The position numbers and the translations under genes were made by a program. This document shows positions 14,428-22,769 of a stretch of DNA of 26,385 nucleotides, piece after piece. The stretch is taken from contig CALPIR020000005.1 in assembly GCA_943323675.2 (NCBI GenBank), positions 1-26,385 on the forward strand. The letters are read 5' to 3'. The DNA is from Chitinophaga pinensis (GTDB lineage: Bacteria; Bacteroidota; Bacteroidia; UKL13-3). Each line of letters starts with the position of its first letter. Position 1 is the first letter of the stretch. The notes under the pieces are model-generated. The model made no database searches. It was given only the letters and a program-made list of their open reading frames with translations, and was not told the origin of the DNA.

Positions 14428-15951
14428 CTATGTCGGTGGGTTATTATTTGTGGTGTTATTGCCTCCGTTATTGTTGTTACGGTTGCGGTTATTGTTTCTA
14501 TTGTTGCGGTTGCGATTTTGGTTATTGCGCGGCTGTCCGTCACTTTCTCTTGGCTCGCGCGGTGCTTGAGGCTCTCTTGGTTCGCGCGGTGGCTGTGGTG
14601 TTCTTACCTCTGCGCCATCACGGTTGTTATTGGGTTGAATACCCTCACGTGGTTGACGATTGCGGTTGTTGTTACCCCTATTACGATTTTCGCGGTTGCG
14701 GTTATCGCTTTGCTCATTCACTTCTTTTGGCTCTAGTATTGATGGTGTATTTTCAATACTTTCACTATTTATCGTTTGATTTACATTTCGTGGTTCGCGG
14801 TTACGATCATTTGTATTTCTTGTGCGTGTATCGCGGCCACGAACTTTATTTCGTTTAGATGAAGTCTTGCGCTCATCCAGTCTTGTTAAACTATCAACTC
14901 CCATGTCATTCTGGAAATCAAGATCAAGCTTAATCACTTCTTTTTTCTGAACAATCAATTCGGGTTTTATACCTTCTTTATTTTGTTCCATGTATACCTT
15001 TGCTTCATTTACTTTAAGGCTCAACCACTCTCCTCCAAATTCTTGCATTGGTGCAAACCACATCATTCTTTTTAGAATATCGGTTTTTACCTGACGGTAT
15101 GGACCACTGGCAAATTCAAGCACTAGATTATCGTTATCCGGGAATTCTTTCCAAGCCTCTAAATATGCGTCTAACTCAAAATTTAAACAGCACTTTAACT
15201 TACCACATTGCCCAGAAAGTTTTAGCGGGTTTAATGATAAGTTTTGGTAACGCGCTGCGTTGGTGTGTACCAATTTAAAATCGGTTAGCCAAGTGCTACA
15301 ACACAAATCGCGACCGCAAGAGCCTATAGCACCGAGGCGACCTGCTTCTTGACGGTAACCAATCTGACGCATTTCGATACGTACTTTAAACGAATCGGCT
15401 AAGCGTTTTATCAACTCGCGAAAATCAACTCGGTCTTCTGCAGTATAAAAAAAGGTGGCCTTACGCCTGTCACCACGGTATTCAACATCACTTAGTTTCA
15501 TTTGCAAACCCAACTCCATAGCAATACTTCTTGCCTTGTACATGGTTGGTATTTCTAGCTCCAAATTCTCTTTATAACGCGCCTCATCATTAGCACTTGC
15601 CTTTCGCAATATTTTAGGGAAAGGATGGGTATCATAATCAGTTATCCCAGCCTTTTTTAATTGAAGTTTTACCAATTCACCCTTAAGTGCAACTTTACCT
15701 ATGTCGAAACCACTTTCGCTTTCAACCACAACAAACTCGTTGTTGGTAATGTCAACATTATTTACATTTTGATAAAACTCTTTTCTTGTCCCTTTGAACC
15801 TTACTTCAATAATGCCGAAAGGCTTCATATAGGCAGGTAGATCCATGTCTACCAACCAATCGAACGTATTTAATTTGTTACATCCACCGGTGCTACAACC
15901 TCCGCTGCTACATCCTCCGGTACTGCATCCTCCTCCTGAACCACAACCCAT
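14428..15951 (-). CDS. ricT: PSP1-domain protein RicT/YaaT type, with Cys-rich head and Asn/Arg-rich tail
   Basis: The 507-residue product belongs to the PSP1 family. In Bacillus subtilis the homologue RicT (YaaT) works in an iron-sulfur complex that affects RNA processing; the partners RicA and RicF are not in this window. The PSP1 core spans about 30-300, with MYKARSIAMELGLQMKLSDV and FFYTAEDRVDFRELIKRLA. Conserved cysteines lie in IGSCGRDLCCSTWL and LSGQCGKLKCCLNFE. Residues 1-27 contain six Cys in repeated GGC units (C3, C9, C14, C19, C24 and those adjacent), a form known in this phylum. The last 130 residues are disordered, rich in Asn, Arg and Gly, with repeated NRNR and REPRE units, which suggests RNA binding. 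It lies between holB and gldH on the minus strand, an order I recall from other members of the phylum. Confidence 0.88.
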   Translation of the reverse strand: MGCGSGGGCSTGGCSSGGCSTGGCNKLNTFDWLVDMDLPAYMKPFGIIEVRFKGTRKEFYQNVNNVDITNNEFVVVESESGFDIGKVALKGELVKLQLKKAGITDYDTHPFPKILRKASANDEARYKENLELEIPTMYKARSIAMELGLQMKLSDVEYRGDRRKATFFYTAEDRVDFRELIKRLADSFKVRIEMRQIGYRQEAGRLGAIGSCGRDLCCSTWLTDFKLVHTNAARYQNLSLNPLKLSGQCGKLKCCLNFELDAYLEAWKEFPDNDNLVLEFASGPYRQVKTDILKRMMWFAPMQEFGGEWLSLKVNEAKVYMEQNKEGIKPELIVQKKEVIKLDLDFQNDMGVDSLTRLDERKTSSKRNKVRGRDTRTRNTNDRNREPRNVNQTINSESIENTPSILEPKEVNEQSDNRNRENRNRGNNNRNRQPREGIQPNNNRDGAEVRTPQPPREPREPQAPREPRESDGQPRNNQNRNRNNRNNNRNRNNNNGGNNTTNNNPPT

Positions 15952-16049
15952 GTTGTTATATTTGTTTTAAAATAGAGTTAAAAAAATTTGGCTGGTGGAA
16001 AAAATATCACACACACAACCAACAATATCAATTGGCACTTAAACCAATA

Positions 16050-17180
16050 CTAATTAGTTTTCGGTTTATCCAATAGCCTGCCAATATACAAAGAAAGATT
16101 TAAAAAGGTTATTTTCAAATCGGCATTTCGCTCAAGTTGCATGGCACTTCTGTTTAACTCTTGCACTATGGGGCCAATGTTAGTTTCTGTTAAAGAAGTA
16201 CTAAATCTTTGTATAAATGCAGTCTCTTGTTCGTTAAGCCTAAGCAATTTAGGGTCGCCAAACTTAAATACCAAACCCGCCCTGAGCATGTGTTGAGCAT
16301 ACGTAAGGTAACTTTTTAACGATTCCCTGCCCTCGGCTGCAGCCTTCTCTACCCAAGCGGTAAGACCTTCAATTTCTTTTCTTGAATTGTAGCATAACCT
16401 CATCCAATTAACAAACATTTCGAAATAATTGGCATGACCCGCTTTCAAAAGATCAGTGGCTTGCACCACACTTCCTTCAGAAATTCCAGCAATTACAGCG
16501 GCAACATCAGGTGTAGCCTCAAATTTTTCAATTAAATATTGGGCAATTTCTTGCTCTTGTAATCTTGGAATTCTCATGGTTTGTGCACGAGACAAAATAG
16601 TAGCTATAACCTTGTCTGCATCCTGAGCAACTAGTATTATCAAGGTTTGGGCAGGCGGTTCTTCCAATAATTTAAGTAAAATATTACCTTCTGTACGCAT
16701 GTATTCAGGTAACCAAATAATTACTGTTTTGTATTTGGCTTCATAAGGCTTTAAGCCTAATTTCCTGATGATATCGCGGCACTCTTCGGCAGTAATGTTT
16801 CCCTGTTTTTTACCTTCGGAGTCAAGATTTAAAATCCAATCTAGCTCGCTTAGGTAAGGGTTTGCAATAAAAGCATCACGCCAATCGGTGATAAAATCAT
16901 TGCTTAGTTTTTTCTTTTCGATTGCAATGGTAGGAAATGTGAAATGTAAATCGGGATGTACTAATTTGGTAAACTTTACGCATGAAGCACATGTTCCACA
17001 ACTGTCTTCATCTGTTGCATGAGGGCAGTTAATGTATTGAGCATATGCAACTGCTAAAGGAAGTGCCCCCACTCCTTCGGCACCTAAAAATAATTGCGTA
17101 TGGCTAATACGTCCATTTTTTACGGTTTGAATTAACTTGTTTTTTATGTGTTGTTGACCAACAATGTTATTGAACTGCAT
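16050..17180 (-). CDS. holB: DNA polymerase III delta' subunit
   Basis: The product is the delta' subunit of the clamp loader, which helps place the sliding clamp on primed DNA. It is a 376-residue AAA+ protein. The opening FNNIVGQQHIKNKLIQTVKNGRI is typical of DnaX/HolB proteins. The P-loop position reads GAEGVGALPLA, without the catalytic Lys, which is normal for delta' and means it does not bind ATP productively. A zinc module is visible with C52 and CGTCASC (about 60-70). LLKLLEEPPAQTLIILVA and the following ILSRAQTMRIP contain the region of the SRC motif, with the Arg kept and the Cys replaced. The C-terminal half is a helical collar domain. It is 98 bp upstream of ricT on the same strand. 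Confidence 0.93.
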   Translation of the reverse strand: MQFNNIVGQQHIKNKLIQTVKNGRISHTQLFLGAEGVGALPLAVAYAQYINCPHATDEDSCGTCASCVKFTKLVHPDLHFTFPTIAIEKKKLSNDFITDWRDAFIANPYLSELDWILNLDSEGKKQGNITAEECRDIIRKLGLKPYEAKYKTVIIWLPEYMRTEGNILLKLLEEPPAQTLIILVAQDADKVIATILSRAQTMRIPRLQEQEIAQYLIEKFEATPDVAAVIAGISEGSVVQATDLLKAGHANYFEMFVNWMRLCYNSRKEIEGLTAWVEKAAAEGRESLKSYLTYAQHMLRAGLVFKFGDPKLLRLNEQETAFIQRFSTSLTETNIGPIVQELNRSAMQLERNADLKITFLNLSLYIGRLLDKPKTN

Positions 17181-17458
17181 AATTTAAGTGTGTAAAAATA
17201 GCGCAATGCAATCTTGCATAAAAGAAAAAGTTAATGGTTGTTAGTGCTTGTTGGTAAATACTTGGCAACTAGTCATTTTGTATTTATTGCATTACATACT
17301 TCAATACACCATAATTTAATACATTTAAATGAAATAGATAATGGTGATAAACAAGAATAGGGTTTTATATTAATGGAATGGTTTCATGCTTGAAAACCAA
17401 GAAAATTAAAATGGCAGAGGTAAACGCTTAGAAAGACTTTATACACTATTTTTATACA
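17181..17458. other. Gap between rpoN and holB without a visible gene
   Basis: This 278-bp AT-rich gap holds no open frame of note, no GC-rich hairpin with a T-run, and no promoter that clearly fits the phylum's consensus. A TATTTTTA element (minus strand, near 17195-17202) lies about 17 bp before the holB ATG, but lacks a matching TTTG upstream at the right spacing. Confidence 0.5.
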
Positions 17459-18937
17459 TTAAATTTCTTTACGCAACCTAGCAACGGGAATGTTTAACTG
17501 TTCCCTATATTTTGCGACTGTTCTGCGGGCTATGTTATAGCCTTTATCTTTTAAAATATCCATCAAACGCTCGTCTGGCAATGGTTTATGTTTATCTTCT
17601 GCCTCTATCGCATCCTTTAATATTTTCTTTACCTCACGGCTGCTCACCTCTTCGCCTTCATCATTTGTAATACCCTCACTAAAGAAGAACTTTAAAGGAA
17701 TCACGCCAAAATCTGTTTGCACATATTTACTATTAGCCACACGGCTAATGGTAGAAATATCTAGCCCTACTTTTTCGGCAATATCTTTTAATATCATGGG
17801 CTTCATTTTAGTTTCATCGCCCTCCAAAAAATATTCATATTGGTGATGTAAAATGGCGTTCATGGTAAGTAACAAAGTATGTTGGCGTTGTCTAATGCTA
17901 TCAATAAACCAACGTGCACTATCAAGTTTTTGTTTAATAAACTGCACTGTTTGTTTTAATTCTTTACTTGGATTTGGATTAGCGTCATAACCCTTTAATG
18001 TTTCCATGTAGTTACGGCTAATTCTCAAATCGGGTGCATTACGAGCAGTTAGTTGCACTTCTAAATTACCATCATTATCAACCAACACAAAATCAGGATT
18101 TATATATTGTGGCTTTCCTGCAGATGCACTCTCCCCTGGTTTAGGGTTAAGGTGGGTAATTACAGTTATGGCTAATTTTAAATCAGCATCAGTAATTTTA
18201 TATTGCTTGTTAAGCTTGTCGTAGTGTTTCTTAATAAAGTCTTCAAAATCGTTTCGTATGATATTCTCAGCCAAAACAACTTCTTTTCTATCATGATTTT
18301 TACGTTTAAGTTGAAGCAACAAGCAATCTTGTAAAGAAGTTGCAGCAATACCTGCTGGGTCAAGTGATTGAATTTTATGCAAACAAACTTGCATTTCATC
18401 CATCGTTGCTTCCACATTTTGCCCAAAGGCCAAATCGTTAATAATGGCATCAAGCTCCCTACGTAAATAACCGTCATCATCAATGGTACCAATAATTTGT
18501 CGGCCAATCATTTCCTCGCGCTCATTAACTGCAATAGCAATAAACTGCTCCAATAAGCTATCATGAAAACTAGCTGTTTCAGCAAAAGGAATATCCTTAC
18601 GGTCTTCATCGTTTCCTTCATCGCTCAGGTGGAAACCTTCCGAATCATAATCATCATTTACGTATTCTTTTACATCAAATGTATCATCCGCTAAGTAATC
18701 TTCAACCGACACATTGGCTTCTGCTTCGGTACCCTCGGCAATTTCTACCTCATTTTCTACCTGTTCTTTAGGGGCAGCATCCTCATCATCCCCCTTTAAT
18801 AAAGCAGGATTTTCAATCAATTCATTATCTATACGTTGCTGTAAATCAACAGCATTAAGCTGCAATAACTTAATAAACTGTATCTGCTGTGGAGAAAGCT
18901 TTTGTAGCTGCTTTTGTTGTAGTCCTTGCTTTAACAT
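17459..18937 (-). CDS. rpoN: RNA polymerase sigma-54 factor
   Basis: Sigma-54 directs RNA polymerase to -24/-12 promoters and needs an AAA+ activator to open them. The 492-residue product shows all regions. Region I (1-50) is Gln/Leu-rich and has LSPQQIQFIKLLQLNAVDLQQRI, which contacts activators. An acidic region II follows (about 55-120). The core-binding domain spans about 130-320 with SLDPAGIAATSLQDCLLLQL. The DNA-binding domain includes DIAEKVGLDISTISRVANSKY and the RpoN box IARRTVAKYREQ near 475, diagnostic of the family. No activator gene or nitrogen-related gene is nearby, and no -24/-12 promoter was found in this window by eye. It ends with an invariant-looking box-distal tail of 12 residues. 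Genes holB, ricT and gldH follow on the same strand after a 278-bp gap, so they may be a separate unit. Confidence 0.97.
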   Translation of the reverse strand: MLKQGLQQKQLQKLSPQQIQFIKLLQLNAVDLQQRIDNELIENPALLKGDDEDAAPKEQVENEVEIAEGTEAEANVSVEDYLADDTFDVKEYVNDDYDSEGFHLSDEGNDEDRKDIPFAETASFHDSLLEQFIAIAVNEREEMIGRQIIGTIDDDGYLRRELDAIINDLAFGQNVEATMDEMQVCLHKIQSLDPAGIAATSLQDCLLLQLKRKNHDRKEVVLAENIIRNDFEDFIKKHYDKLNKQYKITDADLKLAITVITHLNPKPGESASAGKPQYINPDFVLVDNDGNLEVQLTARNAPDLRISRNYMETLKGYDANPNPSKELKQTVQFIKQKLDSARWFIDSIRQRQHTLLLTMNAILHHQYEYFLEGDETKMKPMILKDIAEKVGLDISTISRVANSKYVQTDFGVIPLKFFFSEGITNDEGEEVSSREVKKILKDAIEAEDKHKPLPDERLMDILKDKGYNIARRTVAKYREQLNIPVARLRKEI

Positions 18938-19043
18938 AATGGTGCTATACTAAAAATTATGCCAATCTTTGTTAAAGTACGTAAACACTAGTATGTAAAT
19001 ATTATTATTTTCGCACTTTCAAATCAGCTAACAAAAGTAACAA

Positions 19044-20558
19044 ATGTATATTAAAGATTTAAGCAAATACGAAAGCCAAGAAATTACACTTAAAGGTTGG
19101 GCAGCGAACAAACGCGAGAGTAAAGGTTTAGTATTTATAATTTTACGCGATGGAACAGGCCTCTGTCAATGCGTTGTAGACTCAAATAACGTAAGCGAAA
19201 CTATTTTTAATGAGGCACGCAAAGCGACCTTAGAAACCTCTTTAAGCATAACAGGTAAAATTGTTAAAGATGAAAAACAAATAGGTGGTTACGAATTACA
19301 AGCCACCAATATTGAGCTAATACAAGTAGCAGTCGATTATCCAATTGCGAAGAAAGAGCATGGAATTGAGTTTTTGATGGACAATCGTCATTTATGGCTG
19401 CGCAGCCAACGTCAATGGGCTATTATGCGCATTCGCAACACCATCATTTTTGCTATACATAAATTCTTTCAAAATGAAGGTTTTTTACAAATGGATGCCC
19501 CATTATTTACGGGTAACGCTGTAGAAGGAACATCTACTTTATTTGAAACTGATTTTTATGGAGAGGCTGCCTACTTATCGCAATCGGGTCAGCTATACGG
19601 AGAGGCCATGGCTATGGCGCACAATAAAATTTACACCTTTGGTCCAACTTTCAGAGCAGAAAAAAGTAAAACACGTAGGCACTTATCTGAGTTTTGGATG
19701 ATTGAACCCGAAATGGCATTCCATGATATTTTTGATAACATGGATTTAATTGAACACTTCTTACGCGCTGTTGTAACTGATGTGTTAAATGCAAATAGAA
19801 ATGAACTGGATATTATTGGTCGCGATACCAATATGCTCGAAAATATAGTTAAACCGTTTCCTCGATTAACTTATGATGAAGCGGTAAAAATTATTAAAGG
19901 AGAAGAAGATGTTAATGGAGTGAATGCAATAAGTAGTTTAGAAAACGAATTGGCTGATGTAAAAAATAGTATTGCCGAGGTACAAAAAGAAGTTGTAGAA
20001 CGTGAAGAGAAAATCAAAACTCCAGGAATGAAAAAAGGTGAGATTGGTTTTAATCAAGCTAAAATTGACAAATTAAAACAAGAGCTTGCCGACCTTGAAG
20101 AGCAAGAACGCAATATACCTCAATGGTTAAATAGTGCTCGCACATTTAAGTATGGAAGTGATTTTGGAGGTAGTGATGAAACCGTACTAACTCGCTTATT
20201 TGATGTACCAATTATGGTTTACAATTGGCCACATGAGGTGAAAGCGTTCTACCTAAAACGCGATCCTGAAAATAGTAATTTCGCTCGCGGTGTGGACACA
20301 TTAGCCCCAGAAGGATACGGGGAGATTGTTGGTGGTGGTGAACGTGAAACTGACCTAAACTTATTGGTAGAAAAAATTAACGAACACCAATTACCCATGG
20401 AAGCTTTTGAATGGTATTTAGATTTACGCAGATATGGATCAGTGCCACACTCGGGATTTGGTTTAGGTTTGGAGCGCTTGGTAACTTGGGTATGTAAATT
20501 ACCTCATGTAAGAGAGAGTATTCCATTCCCTAGGATGTATGGGCGATTAAAACCATAA
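19044..20558 (+). CDS. asnS: Asparaginyl-tRNA synthetase with a coiled-coil insertion
   Basis: The enzyme charges tRNA-Asn with asparagine in the cytoplasm. It is a class IIb synthetase. An N-terminal OB-fold anticodon domain (about 1-105) shows ITLKGWAANKRESKGLVFI. Class II motif 2 is FRAEKSKTRRHLSEFWMIEPE near 202, and motif 3 is GFGLGLERLV near 472. The SQSGQLYGEAMAM segment is typical of AsnRS rather than AspRS. The odd part is residues about 291-368: a charged helical stretch (NELADVKNSIAEVQKEVVER and DKLKQELADLEEQERN) sitting between the motif 2 and motif 3 halves of the catalytic domain. That brings the length to 504, against about 465 in E. coli. The stop overlaps the next ATG by one base (TAATG), indicating an operon. 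Confidence 0.95.
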   Translation: MYIKDLSKYESQEITLKGWAANKRESKGLVFIILRDGTGLCQCVVDSNNVSETIFNEARKATLETSLSITGKIVKDEKQIGGYELQATNIELIQVAVDYPIAKKEHGIEFLMDNRHLWLRSQRQWAIMRIRNTIIFAIHKFFQNEGFLQMDAPLFTGNAVEGTSTLFETDFYGEAAYLSQSGQLYGEAMAMAHNKIYTFGPTFRAEKSKTRRHLSEFWMIEPEMAFHDIFDNMDLIEHFLRAVVTDVLNANRNELDIIGRDTNMLENIVKPFPRLTYDEAVKIIKGEEDVNGVNAISSLENELADVKNSIAEVQKEVVEREEKIKTPGMKKGEIGFNQAKIDKLKQELADLEEQERNIPQWLNSARTFKYGSDFGGSDETVLTRLFDVPIMVYNWPHEVKAFYLKRDPENSNFARGVDTLAPEGYGEIVGGGERETDLNLLVEKINEHQLPMEAFEWYLDLRRYGSVPHSGFGLGLERLVTWVCKLPHVRESIPFPRMYGRLKP

Positions 20559-21550
20559 TGAAAACAGCACCGCAAATTTGTATCTTTTTACTTTGTAGTA
20601 TTATCCCAATAATCGCCTTTGGTGGTGGGGGTGATACCACGTATATTAAAACGTTTAACCGTAAGTACACTTTACAATTTAATACTTGGTTAACCGATAT
20701 TGATTTGTTGGTTAATCCTATTGGGAAGGAAAAAGATTTTAGAATAAAATTACAACCAAACGTAAAAGGTCAAGCGGGTTTTGCCTTCGGGTTTAAATAC
20801 TTTACATTAGCGTTAGGCTTTCAGTTGCCAGGCACTGAAAGTGACGAAAGGCGATTTGGCAAAAGCCAATATTATGATCTTTCTTTAGGTTACTACCAAA
20901 GAAAATATGGTGGTGAAATTTACTACAGGTATTTTCAAGGAATGCAGCGCAGGCGAAATGATTTTGCAGCTGAAACAATAAGACCAGATATTTACCTATC
21001 TAATGGTGGATTTAATTTCTTTTACGCTGCTAACCATAAAAAATTCTCGATGCGTTCCGCATTTTCTCAACTTGAACAACAAGTAAAATCAGCGGGATCA
21101 TTTTTATTGCTTACCAATTTCCAATTCCGAAACCTATTAGCCGATTCGTCCATCATCGCTCATCCCATTGATAACGAAGCTACGTTTTCTGATTTAGCAG
21201 GATTAAAACAAATGCGATTTATTACATTCAGTTTGCGCCCAGGTTATGGCTATAACTTTTTATCAAAAACAGGTAGGTGGTTCTTTTCTCCATCTGTGTT
21301 TTTAGGACTTGGCACAGGTTGGTACACATCACTTTCAAACATCGGTTTTAAAACGGGACTTCCAGTTGATATGGCACTTCATGCTAAAATATTTGCAGGA
21401 TACAATCATCCAAAATGGTACCTCAGTGCATTTTATTCACACGATAGTAATATCAATATTTTTAAAAGTAGTCTTATTAATTATGACACACGTAGCATAG
21501 GATTAAATATCGGCTACCGCATTAATAGTATAGGTACAAAATGGCTTTAA
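20558..21550 (+). CDS. Outer-membrane protein, DUF4421-like
   Basis: The 330-residue product has a signal peptide (about 1-22, ICIFLLCSIIPIIAFGG) and then alternating polar and aromatic residues in short strands, such as FAFGFKYFTLALGFQLPG, YDLSLGYYQRKYGGEIYY and SIGLNIGYRIN. That fits an outer-membrane beta-barrel. The opening DTTYIKTFNRKYTLQFN and the phrase YYDLSLGYYQRKYG resemble the uncharacterised DUF4421 family, assigned from memory. The ATG overlaps the asnS stop by one base, and the end overlaps the next gene by 10 bp, so the three genes are likely co-transcribed and translationally coupled. The barrel and the following Omp85-like protein may act together, but that is inferred from position only. 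No function can be named. Confidence 0.65.
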   Translation: MKTAPQICIFLLCSIIPIIAFGGGGDTTYIKTFNRKYTLQFNTWLTDIDLLVNPIGKEKDFRIKLQPNVKGQAGFAFGFKYFTLALGFQLPGTESDERRFGKSQYYDLSLGYYQRKYGGEIYYRYFQGMQRRRNDFAAETIRPDIYLSNGGFNFFYAANHKKFSMRSAFSQLEQQVKSAGSFLLLTNFQFRNLLADSSIIAHPIDNEATFSDLAGLKQMRFITFSLRPGYGYNFLSKTGRWFFSPSVFLGLGTGWYTSLSNIGFKTGLPVDMALHAKIFAGYNHPKWYLSAFYSHDSNINIFKSSLINYDTRSIGLNIGYRINSIGTKWL

Positions 21551-22680
21551 GTTTTAAACGAGCATTGGTAGGTGCTTTCCTTTTATGTTACACTACAACA
21601 TTTGCTCAACAAAAAAACTTTGTAATGCGCACCATTAATTGGGGTTATAAAATAGTACAAGGCGACTCCGCTAAGCCTAAAAAAAAGTACTTTTTTATTG
21701 TACCCATCATATCATACAAGCCAGAAACCCGCTGGCAATTGGGCATTTCAACATCTCATTTTTTTAGAGCTAGGAACAACGACAGTATTACACGCCCTTC
21801 TGTTGTTAGATTAAACATCAGTTACACGCAAAATAACCAACTTAGCATACGGCCCATGTTTGAAGTGTTTACCACCAATAACAAATATAGCCTTCGTGGT
21901 TTATTACAGTACAGTAATTTCATTGAAAACTATTGGGGTATAGGAAACAACACCCCAGAGCTTAACAAAGAGAAATATAGTTTTAATCAATACAAAGCTA
22001 ACATTAAAGCAACACGACTAATAAAAAAAGGAGTCTATTTAGGATTACAGTTAGATTACGAAAAGTTGTATAACATAGAACATGAAATTGGAAGCTTAAT
22101 GGCCGTGTCAAACGTAACAGGGGTTAACGGCTATTATTATTTTGGACTAGGCCCCGTTTTTACATTAGACAATAGAAATCAAATTTACTTCCCAACAAAA
22201 GGCCATATAATTGATATTTCGGCATCCATAAGAAATAAAAATAGTGGTAGCAGCAGCAGTTTTGCTAATATTACAGTTGACGCAAGAAAATACGTTAGGC
22301 TTTGGAATGAAAACGTTTTGGCAATGCAAACTTTCATTTCGTTTAATGATGGGGATGTACCTTACAGGGCATTGGGTACTTTAGGCAATGAAAGTTACTT
22401 TAGGGGCTATTATTTTGGTCGCTACCGCGATAAACAAGAAGTTAGCCTGCAAGCAGAATTGCGCAAACAAATATGGGGACCATTAAGTATGGTTACGTTT
22501 GGCGGGTTGGGAAATGTGGCATCAAGTCCAGAAAAACTGAACAAATTTATCAAGCCGATGTATGGCATAGGACTGAGAATTAAGGCCATACCTCGAGAAA
22601 AGATTAACTTTAGGTTAGATTATGCCCGCGGCAACAATGGATCACAGGCTTTTTATGTTACTTTAAACGAAGCCTTTTAG
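21541..22680 (+). CDS. BamA/TamA-like outer-membrane barrel protein without POTRA domains
   Basis: The 379-residue product has a signal peptide cut before Gln (TTTFA then QQKN, about residue 22) and goes almost directly into a barrel of the Omp85 surface-antigen type. There is no room for POTRA domains. Strand-like segments such as GYYYFGLGPVFTLDNRNQIYF and KGHIIDISASIRNK match the D15 family, in which the first names the typical DTRN-like turn and the second the strand after the PTKG turn. SYFRGYYFGRYRDKQEVSLQAELR carries the (V/L/F)RGY motif of strand 12 that sits inside the barrel. Such short Omp85-like proteins are frequent in this phylum and their cargo is unknown. It overlaps the previous gene by 10 bp. 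It is separated from the DHH gene by 89 bp containing a promoter. Confidence 0.8.
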   Translation: MALSFKRALVGAFLLCYTTTFAQQKNFVMRTINWGYKIVQGDSAKPKKKYFFIVPIISYKPETRWQLGISTSHFFRARNNDSITRPSVVRLNISYTQNNQLSIRPMFEVFTTNNKYSLRGLLQYSNFIENYWGIGNNTPELNKEKYSFNQYKANIKATRLIKKGVYLGLQLDYEKLYNIEHEIGSLMAVSNVTGVNGYYYFGLGPVFTLDNRNQIYFPTKGHIIDISASIRNKNSGSSSSFANITVDARKYVRLWNENVLAMQTFISFNDGDVPYRALGTLGNESYFRGYYFGRYRDKQEVSLQAELRKQIWGPLSMVTFGGLGNVASSPEKLNKFIKPMYGIGLRIKAIPREKINFRLDYARGNNGSQAFYVTLNEAF

Positions 22681-22717
22681 CTGATTATAAATTAGTTCTT
22701 AAAGTTATTCCAAACCG

Positions 22718-22748
22718 TTGCTTAATCCATTACTTTTTTACACCTTTG
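22718..22748 (+). promoter_or_regulatory. Promoter of the DHH-FKBP unit
   Basis: TTG (22718-22720), a 20-bp spacer and CACCTTTG (22741-22748; seven of eight matches to TAnnTTTG) predict a transcription start near 22752-22754. That leaves 16-18 nt before the proposed CTG start codon at 22770, and puts any start codon further upstream out of the message. Confidence 0.55.
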
Positions 22749-22769
22749 CACACTTAAAAAATTCATTCT

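Noticed and set aside
14427..14543. N-terminal extension of gldH up to 14543
   Set aside because: It is a Thr/Ile-rich shadow of the ricT tail in another frame; the lipoprotein signal begins at 14426.
14344..14858. Two plus-strand open frames opposite ricT and gldH, rich in Val, Cys and Tyr
   Set aside because: They are the complement of the Asn/Arg repeats of ricT and show no family features.
16050..17180. Missing P-loop Lys in holB as a defect
   Set aside because: Loss of ATP binding is normal in delta' subunits.
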